Of a stretch of 64,000 bases of DNA, positions 34,103 through 47,700 are shown piece by piece; the stretch's first letter is position 1, and every line of letters begins with the position of its first letter. The position numbers and the translations under genes are program-made. Source of the DNA: Ceratobasidium sp. AG-K (lineage: Eukaryota; Basidiomycota; Agaricomycetes; Cantharellales; Ceratobasidiaceae); the NCBI GenBank assembly GCA_037039685.1, contig JAWNGF010000001.1:4402001-4466000 (forward strand). The letters are read 5' to 3'. The notes under the pieces were generated by a model. That model was not told the DNA's origin. It worked only from the letters and a program-made list of their open reading frames with translations, and searched no databases.

Positions 34103-35725
34103 ATGCCGACCACTTATGAGACTCCACTTATATCACCAAGCGCGAGTCCCCCATACGACGTTTCCCACCACGAATATCGGTCCCGTCGCGGCGTTTTTCG
34201 ATTATTTTCTAGGTCGTTCATCGTATTTGCCGCTCTATTACTCCTCAATAATGTCGGTTGGACGTACTTTTACTCTCGAGGGACTCCCGAGTCGCTTGCT
34301 CGATTTGCCCAATCCTCAACACAGGAAGTGGTCCCTACCGTTCCCTCGAGCCACCACGAACACCGACCTTCTACTCCCCGGCCGAACCATCATGTCTCGC
34401 CTCGGTTGGAGACTATTGAGATTATTATGGTTATGATCGGCGCGGATTCAGCTACTGAAGGCGCCACTGCGATCAAATCAGCTCTGATGTTGTCCTCCCG
34501 ACCGTTGAGCTTTCGCATAATTTGCGGCAAGGGAGAGGAGGTATCTATTATAAAACGAAAACTCGCTCTTTTCAGTCGCCCTGCATATTCGGTGGATGTT
34601 TCGTTCTATCCAATGTCTCTTGAGCAAATAAAAGCTCGCGCCGACCGTTCCGGTGTGGGCACCAAATATTTTGCCGGAATGGGCGGACTTGTCAAGGTGA
34701 GCAACTTGTTGTCTTGTGTAGTCTTGGCACTTGGCTGAATTGCATTTCTAATGACAGGTCTTCTTACATGAGCTCCTACCAGGTGTTGACCGTGCCATAT
34801 TTGTCGACACGGATATGCTGTTTGTCGTTGACCCCGTCCTGCTCTGGAACACATTCTCAACCATGCAGCCAAAGCAAATGATCGCATTCCCAACACTTGG
34901 ACCCAAGTCGGACGCTTCGCGCATATGCACTTGCGTTATGCTGCTCAACCTTGCTGCAATGCGAAACTACCAACGTCCGTTCATGTCATCATCTTTGCTC
35001 CCGAGCTGGTCAAAGCATGGCCTCAGTTCCAAGGCGTTCGAGCTCGCAATGAAGGGCGATGGTTTGGTTCCGACTGCTTCACGGACAGAGTTTGTCAAGT
35101 TTGACCCTAGGAACCCCCTCTATGGCGACCAGGGTATCTACCACGTCATCTGGACACACTTCCCTCAGTACTTTGCTCATCTCAGCTTGCGATGGGACGT
35201 GACGCACTGCCGAAAGGGCTACGGCCTGAAACTCGGGCACCGACACGACCCGGAGGGCGAGGAGATGACTGAAACGGACCAGATCAAGAGCCAATTCTAC
35301 ATGGAGGAAGCTCCTGAGAAGTATGAGCAGATGATTCCTGGTATTTTGCATTTGTGAGTAAAGAAGTCGAAGCATGGCCTGTAACGGGTATTGACCATCG
35401 CACTTGGTAGCAATTGCCAAAACAAGCCAATCGTTTGGGATTTTGAGGAAAACTATGAGGAGAATACTTGGTCGTCCATGATTACAATGATTACTCGATA
35501 CAAGTAAGTTTTGTTCTGCAAACGTTTGGTGTGGGTATTGATGGGTTTAGGTGGATTTGGTTAAACCGTGGCGATGGCTCCGCGGGTGTACGCTCCATTG
35601 TGGTTGAAAATGTCAGGTTCGAGGACGAGCGAGCAGCCGAGGAAGAACGGTTATCACGACTGGCATTAGAGGAGGGCGTAGGCGTGGGTAGCAAACGGGG
35701 GAAAGCGCGACTTGACAACGCATAG
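34103..35725 (+). CDS. GT8-like glycosyltransferase, type II membrane protein
   Basis: Exons 34103-34696 and 34758-35353 plus two 3' exons keep the frame. A short cytosolic head is followed by one signal anchor (SFIVFAALLLLNNVGWTYF, about residues 33-52), then a stalk. The catalytic domain starts near ETIEIIMVMIGADSATEGATAIKSALMLSSRPLSFRIICG, and the metal-binding DxD motif is in GVDRAIFVDTDMLFVVDPVLLW. Later blocks are GDQGIYHVIWTHFPQYF, RWDVTHCRKGYG and PGILHLFNCQNKPI. This matches family 8-type, Golgi-located transferases related to LARGE and xyloside xylosyltransferases. Donor and acceptor sugars are not known. The last exon adds a Glu/Arg-rich tail. Confidence 0.85.
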
Positions 35726-36137
35726 CTTGGGTTTGATTCCGTATCATTAGAGGGCTCGCTCCCATATATCCACAGCGGCATTTTAGCTTTAGTAGACAAA
35801 TGTTGTATTTATACATCCCATTTTTTATAATCTGTTGCTACGCACATCGCATACTAGTTTCTTGATTTAGGCATGTACTAAATGGAAAAGATTACGATTT
35901 TTCATACATCTATTTGTCGTGCCAGATATTTGAAATCCGAACGGGATTTACAATTGTCGACGCACCGATGACACAGAGCCTCCGACTCTGACGCACGCCT
36001 CGATCTGCCCGGAGACACGCTGGTGGTGGCCGTCTTGAGGCTGAAGACTACCCATTCCCATCCTTTTTGTTTATCACGGTACGACCGCCTAATCGATAAT
36101 CGCCATTTTCTGATTATCCCCCAGAGCTTAGAGCAAC
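35726..36137. other. intergenic region upstream of the MAPKKK gene
   Basis: 412 bp between same-strand genes. It is AT-rich in its first half. It must hold the 3' end of the GT8 transcript and the MAPKKK promoter. No motif was recognised. Confidence 0.4.
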
Positions 36138-39100
36138 ATGCCAATCCGCACAGGAACCGGACGACGGCACATGCCCACCTTACAGCACATTCCTGACGAG
36201 CTCGAGGACGCCGATGACGAAAATGACACCTCTCCAGCATGGGAGCCATCTACCTCTGCGTCCGCCACCCGGCATAGCGCGTTCTCTCCAACGCAGTCTG
36301 CAACCTCATCCACTCGAGTTAAACTACGTTCCTACAACTCATACACCAGCTCGGGCAGTCCATCAGGCACCCTTATTTCTCCACGCGCTCCGAGGGCAGC
36401 TACCACATCGGGAAGCGTTTATTCCCAGTTTACGAAAAAGTACCGAGACAAGGCGGCCGATGACGATTTGTACGATCCAAACCAGCTGTTCCAGCGCGGG
36501 CTGGGTCATCTCATCGACCAAGGAGATAGCGACGACGAGGAATTGACAGCCAGTTCCAATTTGCCTTTTTCCACCGTTGATGTCGAGCCACTTGTGGATA
36601 GCGATGGGCAAGAGCCCACACCTGCGGACCGGGAACGACTCGAATGGCAGACAATGCTCATGTCGGTGCTGGACAGTGAGGTGTTGCGGTCAGAGACAAC
36701 GCGTATCGGGCGTGCGTTGGAGCCCAACGTGGGGGAGCGAAGTTTGCGACATATTAACATCTGGCTCGGTGTTCGGGCTAGGTTGCGAGGGCGAACAGAG
36801 GCCCAAGAGCGCGAACGACTCAACGACAAGCGGCTCCGGCTGGTGGATCCTGTGCTCGAGGAGATCTTATCTTTCAAACTTGGCGGGGATGGGGGCGACG
36901 AAACGACTGTATCGACAACCGAGGCCGTCAAGGCGATTGTCCCGCTGTTAAAGCGGCTCGAAAAAGCCGAGGCACTATACCCTACTCTAGCGGCCATGCG
37001 TACGGCCAAGCCGGTGTGCGGCGAACCCGGGTTTATCGCACGCGTCGAGACACTTATCCAATGGACGAACATGTTCAACATGCTTTCCGGGGCAATTTCT
37101 ATGCTTAGGCGGTGGACGGGAAGCGAAACTCTGGACGTGACGATGCCGACTACTGCGGGCAGCGTTCCACTTCGCCCTCAACACGACGGTAGGTCGGCGG
37201 CTGTGGAAAAGCCGGAAGCAACATCGTTTGTCGAGCGTATTCTCAAAGAAGACACGCTCCAGATTTCATTCGAACGAGGCGCACTGCAAACTCTGAGCTC
37301 TTGCATCCAGCGAGCCAAGGAGATGTACGTCGCTAATGGCAATCACATCCATGAACTCAGGCTCCCTCGGTTTCAAGAGGAGCTTGAGATGATCATTTCG
37401 TTCCCTACTCGACTGGTCAAGGAGACGATCAAAGTCCGACTCGAGCTCTCGCACAATGTCGTCGACCCAAACTTGCTGCAACTTGAACAAATGATGGAAA
37501 ACTATAGGGTGTCAATCGCGCTGGCGTGTACCCTCAAACGCGAGTATGAGGCTCTTGCCACGCCGGATCCTGATCACTGGTGGGACGTCTCGTCTGGGAT
37601 TGATGGGGATTACGATCAAGTCATTCTTGAAGCGATGCGCAACTTTTTCCGTTTGCTCAACAAGAAACTGAAGAGCGGAGCGAAAGGAATCCATTTCAAG
37701 GAGACCGAGTTGCTCGAAGGCCACTGGGATATGTTTGATGAAGTTGCGTCGTCGATTGATACTGGATCTTTGGTGGTCGCTGAGCGGTTATGGTGCGTAC
37801 ATTTCTGCATGCAGTGTGGCTCGGCTAATAGCTAGGTCAGTTCTCTCATGAATCGCTTCATGAATCGCGTCGTCACCCATTTGGAGGAGCAGCTTCAGTT
37901 CCCTATGCAGTCGCAGAGCCGATCCAAAAATAAACTAAGAGACGGCTATTCGCTCAAGGATCGGGATCAACCCATGACGCAGCGTCAGATCGAAAACTGG
38001 TATGCAAAGATTTTGGATGGCGTACGGCTTCGATATCGGAAGCTACAGCGATTTGCTCGGTGAGTGCGATCCGTAAGATTGGCTTTGATTAGGATGTCTT
38101 ATGCAGGGTTTGCAGCGGTTTGGCACAGCGACTCTCAAACTCGGCCGAGTACAGCTTAGAGGGCATCAACCTCGAGTTTTTGATCAACACGTTGGTTGAT
38201 GCAAATTACTTTTTGGTCTATCACGATTCACTCCAAGCCGAGGGATGCTATATCGCCGCGCATCCATCCCTACGTGACCAGCCAGAACAGCTCAAGCATA
38301 TCCTATCCAGGGCGTACCATGTACAAGTGCTTACTCCTGAAGAGCAGCAGGGCGCGACCACCACCGCAAGAGCAGTCGGCCCAAATGGCGAGGTCTCCGA
38401 CACTGGGGAAGACGAAACCTCGACCGGCTCATTTCCCCATGTCTTGGTCCTATCACCGGTGGAACCATTTGTCTGGAATGGCGTAGTCGTCGTCTTGAAC
38501 GGCTTGCCCAAGCTGGATCTCGAACTTCCGGTCAAGCGTATACGCCTGATTTCAGACGGTCTCCCTGCGCATCTGGCTCGTGCCAAGGCTATGTTTATCA
38601 ACCTGTTCCACCTATCCGATGACGAACTGTCTGATGATGAGGAGATACTGGATTACACGCCCCAGTGTGTGGTCGAGCAAATGGCCCACCTCCCCATCGT
38701 TCAACGCGAGATTCGAAAGATCACCAAGGGGGCGAATAAACTTGCCGAGGCAATCGTTGCGTCCGTCAAGACTGTCCACGCTGCGGTTGGGAGTGGCGAC
38801 GGGTGCCAGGAGTTGTTGGAAAATTGGTTCAAGCTTGCCTCGGAACAAGGGCAGCATTCGCTCAAGTATATGGATCGAGAAGAGGCTCTCGTTTTTAATC
38901 GGACTCTGGCGGGGTTGTCGATCGACTGGGTCGCGTTTATATGCGATCATTGCGACCCCACTGACCGCAAAACGTTCCGATGGGCCGTCTATGCACTCGA
39001 GTTTGCCATGAGTCGAACCCGCGGTCGAAATATTCTTCGCATCCCACCAGAAGAGTTCCGGCTACTCCAACGCAAAGTCTCGAGTCTCATGACCCTCCTC

Positions 39101-40670
39101 GTCAGTCATTTCGATCTGCTTGGGGCTCGGGCTAGTATCGAACGCGAACGGGAAGATCAACTACTCAAGAAGGAGCGGATGCAGCAAGGCGTGCAGGCCG
39201 ATTATGATACAGAATCAGACGAAGAGTCGGATAGCCAGCAGAACGAAGCGCTCCGAGAGCATGACGAAACCACCTCGCGGAGAGTGCGCGCGCATGCATT
39301 TAGGGAGGAAGTACGTGCGGAGCTCGAGGCCATCGAGCAGAGGCGTCAAGAGATCGAGACAGAGCAGCACATGGTTGGTCGCGTGCTTGTCGTCGAACGC
39401 CCCGAAGACCGGTCTCTGGCGAACCTCGCAGCCTCATCGTCGAACATTTCTATGCGGTGGCAGCAGGGTCGCTTCATTGGTAGTGGGGCGTTTGGCTCCG
39501 TCTACACGGCTGTCAACCTCGATTCGGGTACTCTTATGGCCGTCAAAGAGGTCCGGTTCAAGGACCCTTCGAGCATTTCACAGCTATACAAGCAGGTTCG
39601 CGACGAACTCAGCGTCATGGAGATGCTTCATCACCCCAACATTGTCGAATACTACGGTATCGAAGTGCACCGCGACAAGGTTTACATCTTCGAGGAGCTC
39701 TGCTCAGGCGGTAGTTTGGCGGACTCGCTCAGCAGTGGAAGAATCGAGGACGAGACGGTCACCCAGGTCTACACTATGCAACTTCTCGAGGGTCTGGAGT
39801 ACTTGCACAAACAGGGAGTCGTGCACCGTGACATCAAGCCAGACAGTACGTCTCACCCAGTCCACCTCTGAATTGAACTAACTTGGGTTTCAGATCTTCT
39901 GCTTGACCACACAGGAATGATCAAGTTCGCAGACTTTGGCGCTGCCAAGGTCCTCGCCAAGAACCAGCGGTCTATTCAACTTAATTCGCGCTCGCGAAAC
40001 GCAAGCCGGAGGTCTGGCACTCGCCAAGGCAAACAGAACAGCCTGACTGGAACGCCAATGTACATGGCGCCGGAGATTATCAACAATGAGTCCGTGGGTC
40101 GTCATGGCGCTATGGATATCTGGTCGATTGGCTGTGTGATCCTAGAGTGTTGCACTGGACGCAAACCTTGGAGTAATTTGGACAACGAATGGTGGGTCTT
40201 GGAACAAAGCCGGTTTTACTTGGGTCTAACCATATTCCAGGGCAATCATGTTCCATATCGGACAGGCCAAAGCCTCCCCACCTTTACCCAACCCAGACCA
40301 GCTTTCTCATCTGGGCATCAAGTTTATTGAGCAATGTCTAATTGTTGACGCCTATTTCCGACCGACCGCAACCGAACTCTTGAGCCATCCATGGCTAGAA
40401 TCATTCCGAGAATATATGTCCGAGTACGAAGCTGCCACGCTCCCAACTCCCTCTCTTACGGCGACAACCATGCCAAGCTTACCTTATGATATGACACAGA
40501 TGGCACGCCAGGCGATGATTCTCGAGGAGCGAGAGATCAAGGAGATGGCGGCTGATTCACCAGAGCCGTCGCCGGACAGCGGCGTCGGACCGGATTACAT
40601 GGACGATTTAGAGAAGATCAGGCTCCAAGAAACGGAGAAGACCTCCCCCAATGGCATACACGTTACTTGA
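36138..40670 (+). CDS. SSK2: MAP kinase kinase kinase of the HOG stress pathway (Ssk2/Ssk22/Wis4 type)
   Basis: Five exons (36138-37792, 37841-38059, 38107-39845, 39894-40191, 40241-40670) sum to 1447 codons with no frame break. The N-terminal 1,000 residues carry the Ssk2/Wis4 scaffold: a disordered head, then RRIGRALEPNVGERSL-like and helical blocks, and GVHF-type regulatory segments that bind the response regulator Ssk1. The kinase domain begins WQQGRFIGSGAFGSVYTAV, with VAIK-equivalent MAVKEVRF, HPNIVEYYGIEVH, VVHRDIKPDNLLLD (catalytic loop), ADFGAAK, GTPMYMAPEII, DIWSIGCVILE and ATELLSHPWL. Such enzymes phosphorylate the MAPKK Pbs2. The C-terminal tail is acidic and disordered. Confidence 0.93.
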
Positions 40671-40884
40671 TGATTTCTTCTTATCTCTGACCGGGTATTT
40701 ATTGCGTCTTTTCTTTTTGATAATCACCCATTGTGTAATCTGTACCTAGAAAACTTGCATACACGATTTCAAGTTGTTGTAACAATATAATTTGCTCCAC
40801 TCTCGACGCAACTCTTGGTTAACAAAGGTATCTATATACAAGGGAATTCGAAGGGTGAAATCAAAAAAGATTGTATTGACTGCT

Positions 40885-43404
40885 TCACTCAATGAACCAG
40901 CGTTTGCCCATTCCAGCAGCATTTACGGGGCCAGATGCCGTGCTAACTGACTGGGTGCTCGAAACAGAGCGCATGGTGGGATACGTATCATTCGACCTGA
41001 CACGGGCCAAGTCTTGCTCAAACGGATCGCGCACGGTGCTCACAGGGCGCTCGACCTCGAAATCCTTGATTGGCGGCAAGCGCGCGACGACTTGGGGAGG
41101 GGTAACCGATCCGGTATGGGAGTGGGTCGACTCGGAGCGCGCATGGGAATGGTTCGACGCAGTGCGTGCATGAGAGTAGCTCGATCCGGAGCGCGCATGC
41201 GCCGGACCCGGGCGGGCACCACCAGATAGCATGGAGCTCGCACGCGAGGGGAAGGCTACTTCGTACGTTGGGTACGCATTCTGGGCCGGAAACTCGACCT
41301 TTTCGCTCTTTTCGGATATCAGGCCTTGAGCGGGCACAAAGTCGGCACCCTCGAGGTCCTCGATCGCGCGCACTACCATTCAACCCATCAGTATTTGCAT
41401 GGCCAATCACAGGAGGGACGTACGATGCTTGGGCAGGTCCTTGCCGAAATTCAACAAGCACACAATTCCCAGCCCGAGTACGAGAACGGTGAGGACCGCC
41501 GCGAACACGGACATGATCCGGAAAAACGTCCAAGTGAGGAAGGTCAAGCGCCAAGTGGACGAAACGAACATCCCAGCCCAGGCGACGATAAACAGGACCG
41601 AGAGGACGATGAAACCGATCATGGTCTTGCGCATCTCACGTCGGACGGCGTACCAGCCTGTGATGAGCCACGGTACAAGCGCCTATATGCGCAAGCGGTT
41701 AGTGGGGGCAATAATCAACTTGGGCTGGACCTACAACTAGTTGAATCGCGACGACTGCCTTGTAGAGCGGAGCCAGAGTTGTGCTACTGGCTATGAATAG
41801 ATGCAATGAGTATCCATCCGCCTTGAACAATTTCACACTCACCCGCCGGACCGTTGTACAGCTCTTCGATCCATAGCGCCATGGAAACAACCATGAAAAA
41901 CAAGCTCAGTTGGAGCACAATCGCGAGGCACAAGACGGTGCGGTACATGCGGTTGATCTCGAGCGACGCGCCGACGCGTTTGAATGTGAGCCAGCCAAAG
42001 GTCTAAAGTGCTCGTTAGACAAGTAAGACTTTCAAGAGGTGGGCTTACCTTGAGGAGCTTCCAGGACATGTATCCCGACGCAATGAGGACAACCGCGTTC
42101 AGAACCAACACGGTAATCTACCCGCGGCGAATGAGCACTGATTCTCGAACTTGCGTTAGACCACGTACCTCGGCATTCGCACGAGCCCTCCAATACATGG
42201 GCAACAGGTTGACACCCCCGCACGCTCCACGGGTCGTAAGACGGTTAAACTCGGAACGAAAATTGGCCGTGTGGGCGAGTTGGAAAGCGGACCAGCCGGT
42301 TGCGAGGACATGGGTGAGGAAGGCGGCGATGATGTGCGGGACCGACTCGTTTAGAAGCTATTAGAGTATGTGAGCGCTGGTCTGCATGCATTCGGTGGTT
42401 AGAACTTACGGCGACGACCGACATGCCGAGAACCCAAACCTGGAACCCGATAAATACGGCATCTTCACGTTGGGTGTTCCAGAGTCTAACAAAGGAAGAT
42501 TAGATATACATCGTTAGTGGAAGATGGAAATACGCACCGTTGCATAGGCCACTGAAGCGTATGTACACAGACGCTCGATACAAACGCCTCAGATTCCTCA
42601 TCAGAGATTTGGCTCGATCCGGCATAGTTGGCTGCCGAGAGTCCATTCAACCGAACGCCCTGGAACGTGCCGTTGGATTGAGAGAACACAGGGGTGAGAC
42701 TCAGATCGCGCTTGGAAATGGTATGGGTATTCCGTCCTGGGACATGGGCGGGAATGTACATGCGCTTGCGTGCGGGCGCCGGGGCGCTAGGGGTGACGAT
42801 GGCCGAGACAGTGACCGTTGTCGCAATCCGAGTCGAGGAAGGTGAATTTGAAGTGAGCGAACTGGAAGTCGAACGAGAAGTCGTCTGAGCAGCAACGTTG
42901 GAGTCGGTAGAAGCAATAGCGGTTGCAAATGCGAAGACGGTTGAAGTGCGAGCCACTGGAGAAGTACTAGTTGTCGTGGGCTCTTCGTCGTATTCGTAGT
43001 CATCATACTCGCCGCCGCCAAAGGCATCTGGTGCGACTCGACCGGCCCAGACCATCTGGCAGGCAGAGCTCCCGGTGCTTCCAGGCATGCCCGTACACGC
43101 ACGCAACGGGCCGTTTTTGAATAGGACAGCATAACCGGAGGGAGTGTTGGGATCGACAGCAGCAATCTGGGCGAGGACATGGCTAGCGTCTCGGTTGATG
43201 TACAAGGCGCTGATTTGGAGGATAATTTGAATGAAGCAGTGAACGATGGCGATCACAAAGTAGATTGTGGTCAAACGGGAGAAAGTCAGACGATCCCACT
43301 GCGCAAGTGATTTAGTTTGAAAATCTGGGGGTGACTATGGGACTTACCACCAGCTTGATGGATTGAGGCAGGGGCACATAGGCCCAAAGCTGTTTTACAC
43401 GCAT
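40885..43404 (-). CDS. polytopic membrane protein, unknown function
   Basis: The start (43404) gives MRVKQLWAYVPLPQSIKLV. I count about eight membrane helices: TTIYFVIAIVHCFIQIILQI, AVFIGFQVWVLGMSVVALL, IIAAFLTHVLATGWSAFQL, ITVLVLNAVVLIASGYMSW, TVLCLAIVLQLSLFFMVVSM, one around 41690-41800, MIGFIVLSVLFIVAWAGMFV and FFRIMSVFAAVLTVLVLGLG. A loop of roughly 200 residues rich in Ser/Thr follows helix 1 and is probably extracellular and glycosylated. The C-terminal tail is cytosolic and holds tandem SHAR(S/T)-type repeats (about 41120-41220) before the end GMGKRWFIE. I do not recognise a named family; the arrangement is seen in uncharacterised basidiomycete proteins. Confidence 0.7.
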
Positions 43405-43868
43405 GGTTGCTGGAGGACTTGCTTAGCGGACACCTTGAGTTGTCCTAATCGACCTACGAGTGAGAAAAAGGCCACTGGGGCACTATTCGGATAAGGCCGG
43501 CTGAAAAAAGAAACAGAAAAAGCCGACACTTAGGACGGTCCAGCCGCAAGGCAAAAGAAAGTGAAACGAAGGGAGTGGAAGGAGAGTCGAGCAGTGCACA
43601 GCGTCACGAGTTATAATTACTCGTCGCGACCAAACATCAGTCGATGGCTGTGATTCGATTGCAGATCACGTTCCTCGTCGCCTTCCGCCGGGTCGTCAAG
43701 CTACCGGATGTCAGAAACACACCATAAACAGGCAAGCCCCGTGGAGCGTCATTCAGTTTTGCTCCGACACAATATTCGTTACCGGCGGGAACACGACCGT
43801 TATTTACTTCGAACACAGCATCTACTCAACTTGGCGCTAATTAATATTTGCCACTCGACCCCACCCAG
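43405..43868. promoter_or_regulatory. divergent promoter region, membrane protein / dynactin p27
   Basis: 464 bp between opposing starts. No TATA box or known site was found; short frames here have no support. Confidence 0.4.
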
Positions 43869-44601
43869 ATGGCTCCCATGTGCGCGCACACGGTTCTCCA
43901 CCCAACCCTGCTTCTAACCCGCTCGTCACCGCAGAAAAGACAAGTTTACGATACATTCCAAAGCCGTTGTCTGCTTGGACGTTGATCTCAAGGGAGATGT
44001 CACCATTGGTTCAGGTATGTCTTCCCTATGTTGACATTTGTGACATCAAGACAATTATTACACAGGTACCGTCGTGCACCCCAAGGCGACCATATTTGCC
44101 ATGGCAGGCCCGATTGTGATCGGAGCAGGATGCATCGTCGAGGAGGCTGTCATTATCGTGAACAGGTACGTAGCCACCCAGCCGGAACCGAACGCGTCGT
44201 AACGTTCTCTAGGCGTAAAGAAGTCATGCGAATTGGCGACTTGAATTTGCTCGAGATTGGGTGTCGTAAGTTCCTTCCTCGTTCCACCGTCGTGTTCTGA
44301 CCTGTCGTTAGGTGTCGAGTGTCCCTCGATCGGAGAAATGAATACTGTTGGCGCGCGTGCACGGATCCACCATACGGTCCGACTCGGCGATTACTGCGCG
44401 ATAGGCGCGGGATGTATGGTTGTACCCTCCGAGGACGAAGTCCTAGGCGATTACACGGTCGTTTACGGACCTGCTGCCGAACGGCGTACCTGGAGCGGGC
44501 GCGGCAAGATCCAAGAAACCGACCTGCGCCAAAAACACGTCGAGTACTTGCGAGAAATGCTGCCCAAGTTCAATCGTTTGCGACGGACCGACAACGCATG
44601 A
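43869..44601 (+). CDS. dynactin subunit p27 (DCTN6)
   Basis: Five exons (43869-43879, 43935-44014, 44066-44165, 44213-44265, 44312-44601) give 177 aa. The first exon is only 11 nt and is needed to reach frame: MAPI joins KDKFTIHSKAVVCLDVDLKGDVTIGSGTVVHPKA. The body is a left-handed beta-helix with hexapeptide repeats (VTIGSGTVV, IVIGAGCIVEE, DYCAIGAGCMV), the fold of p25/p27 at the pointed end of dynactin. The AMAGPIVIGAG and EEAVIIVN blocks match p27 rather than p25. In the cell it helps dynactin tether cargo for dynein. It is convergent with the dynein tail gene dhc1, 193 bp away. Confidence 0.9.
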
Positions 44602-44794
44602 CCCTTCACATTTTCTTGCCTTTCTGCTAATGTGTAATATTGCATTGATGTATCCATGCGGGTATCACGTAGCCATCACTGTCGTAAAGGGCATGAAAGA
44701 GAAACTAAACAGCAATGAACGAGCTACAAAATAGTAAACAGTAGTAAAAACAAGGATGGACTACAACAATAATTGTTCCCTCTCTAAACTCCGC

Positions 44795-47700
44795 CTAGAA
44801 CCGCATACTCTGCTGCTCCATATCATGCCTGGCCTTGGTAATCGCCGCGTGCATCTCCTTCATCTCGTTGGCGAGTTTGACACCGAACCTCTGTAGGATA
44901 TCCCTCTGCCACGAATCGTATTTGGCATTTACGCGCGCCTGAACCTGCTCGTAATCGATTACGCAAACGCCAAAGCTGCGTTGGGTGTCCGAATTATCAA
45001 AAGTCTGACGCGTGCGTTTGATTTCGGTCAGGAGCTGCTGCCAGTTGGCGAGCGAGTCTCCGAGGCGCGCGAAGACTTGTTCGGCTTCGAGATCCCACAG
45101 GGACTGGAACTGGAGCCATTTGCCGACGTATTCTTTAACTTGTTGGACCTTGGTTTCAACCAGGTTGAAGGGTCGGACGAGAGTTGCCTCGTTCAGTCTG
45201 GTCAACTGGAACCAAAGTTATTTACGATCCCGTTTTACAGGAGAGCAGCACTTACCAGACCAGTGTAGGTCGTCTCGACCATCGTCGCGCCCTGCATCTG
45301 CAGTCCAATCTCGTACCTCGAACTCTGGATCCTGCGAAGTCCACAAACCACACCTGGAACAAATGCGTCAACCAACGTAACCAGAAAACCACCATACCAA
45401 CGCACCCAACCAAGAGTGCAGTTGCCGAATCCAAATATCCCTAGCATACTCAATCGGAGGGTCCAAGAAAATAACCTGGTTCTGAATCCGAATCTCGTGT
45501 ACGATGGGCTTGAGCGTCAAATTCCCTTCAATGGCCTGTCCAAAACCAGTTAGCGCCTCCCGCATACAGTCTGGGGCGAGGCCGACCTTTTCATCTTTGC
45601 GTCGCTCGGCTCGTTTCTTCATCGTTGCATCTCGAATGACGCCTACTTCACGTCTGGGCTCGTCGTCCTCCGTGCGGTCAAACTCAGTACACCAGAGCTG
45701 GATCACGTGCGTCAATCGGACCAAGAGGATCCCTTCGATACGCGAGTCGAGCTCAGCGACCCAGTTGTCAAGGTTTGCGTAACCTTCGAGATTCAGTTGG
45801 TCGATCTGTGCTGTAGTGTTAGTGGTGTGAACCATATCGGACAAACCATAGCTTACGGCTGCTTGGATCTTGCCAATGAGGTCCGAGAGCGCCTCGGTGG
45901 TGAATGGACAAATCGCGAGCTCGTCAACAAGGCGCGTCATCTCCTTGTACACGTCGATAAGCGAGTTGGTTTTGTCCTAGGCGTTTTGCGTTTAGTAATG
46001 TTCACCGGAGAAAATGATTTTGACAAACCTGCAAAATCGACACTGCGCTCGCAAACTCGCGCACATATGCAATGTGCCTATTCTCGCGTCCGTCAAGACC
46101 AGATGTTGTGTGATACCTGTGCGTATCATATGCGTTCACAAAGAAATCCCAGCGTAAACCCATTCCTATAACACATTGACGATCAATAGGGTTCAAATAG
46201 AAATTGGAGCTAGACTTGCCTCGGGTAATCATCGCCTGTACCTCATTCCTATACTCTGCGACAAGCATCTCGATGCCCTTGTTCGCTTCGACCAACTCCA
46301 AAGTCTGGCCATATGTCCGCACGGTCTCCATCAAGCTGACTGCATGTGGGTACACGCGCTTTGCTTCCTTGGCCATGTTCCCAATTGTATGCGGCACTTG
46401 GAAATTCAACCACAACAGGTTCCGGACCTCTTTGAAGAGCGTGATGATTTGCGGGTCAAAGTTGACTGTGAGATGGAATCCTCCTACACGGAGACGTAGG
46501 ATCTCAAAGAGACGACCGTTGATGTTCATGTCGCGTCGGTTGATGTCGTGCAACCATGCCTCGTAGACAGGTCTGGTGTCAAGCTTCTTGCGGAACGAGG
46601 TCGACTCGGCTTGCAGCTTTTGACCCTCGGCATAAAGCTCCCAACTTTTCCCTAGCACGTCTTGCACGCGAGTCATGTATGTCGTGAGTTGCCGTTCGAT
46701 TTGGCGAGCCCAGATGATGGCGCCAGCAATGGGTGGGAGATCACGCATCAAGGACATGTGATAAGTGTCAGAGTAGCGGTATTGCGTTTTGAACTTGCAA
46801 AGATAACATTAGTTGGTGTAATAGGAGATAAATAAATTAACATACCTTGTCGTGCAGCCGCTTGATGTCTTCCTTGACAGATTCGATTAGTTGGGTCTGG
46901 TACTCTTGGATGGCGCCTCGAATCTATCGCGATGATATTACTTTAGTATTGTTCAAGATACGGGAAACGAGGGTGTACCTTTGGGCGCACAAACAGCGCG
47001 TTAAACTTGGAGAACACGCGGAACATCTCATTGGCGTTGCGCGCCGTCCCAAGTCGGTCGCGCAGGCGTGAAATAATCTGATTCTCTACGCGCGCCACGC
47101 GCTCATTGTACGCGTTCTCGGCGGTAACCCAGATCTCGGTTCCCTCTGCATACATCGTCAATAAGTTCTAACCATCTCATAGCCGTGCAGATGAACGTAC
47201 CGGTTGAGACGTCTAGCACGTCGATGCCCTTGACAATCTCATAAGCCTCCCTCACTTCCTCCTCCATGTCCATCCCGCCAACGTCTTTGCCTATGCCACC
47301 AAGTCCTTTGGTAGGCCCAGTCATGACAGCGAGTTGTTCATGCTGCTTCCTCCAGTCTCTCAGATAACGGGTCCGCTCCATGAGTTTGGCGTGCGCGGGT
47401 TGCACCTTGATAGGAATGAACTTCTCGGAGCGACGGCGGGTTACCTCGCGGGCGACATTGGTGAACTCCTTGATGAGGTCATCCCACGTGCGGAAGATTT
47501 CTTGCGTCTGTTTGAGTAGCCTGTCAAACGTTTCATAAGGCGCATAGGTTAGGCGGTGGGAGGTAAGGACGCGAAGCAGCTGATCGTTGAAGTCGCGAGA
47601 TATGGCTTCCACAAGAGGCAGCGCGCGCCGGATCGGGTAAGGGCTAAATATTTTAAACAGGTAAGTGAATGCTAAAATCGCGGGTTTGAGTGACACATAC

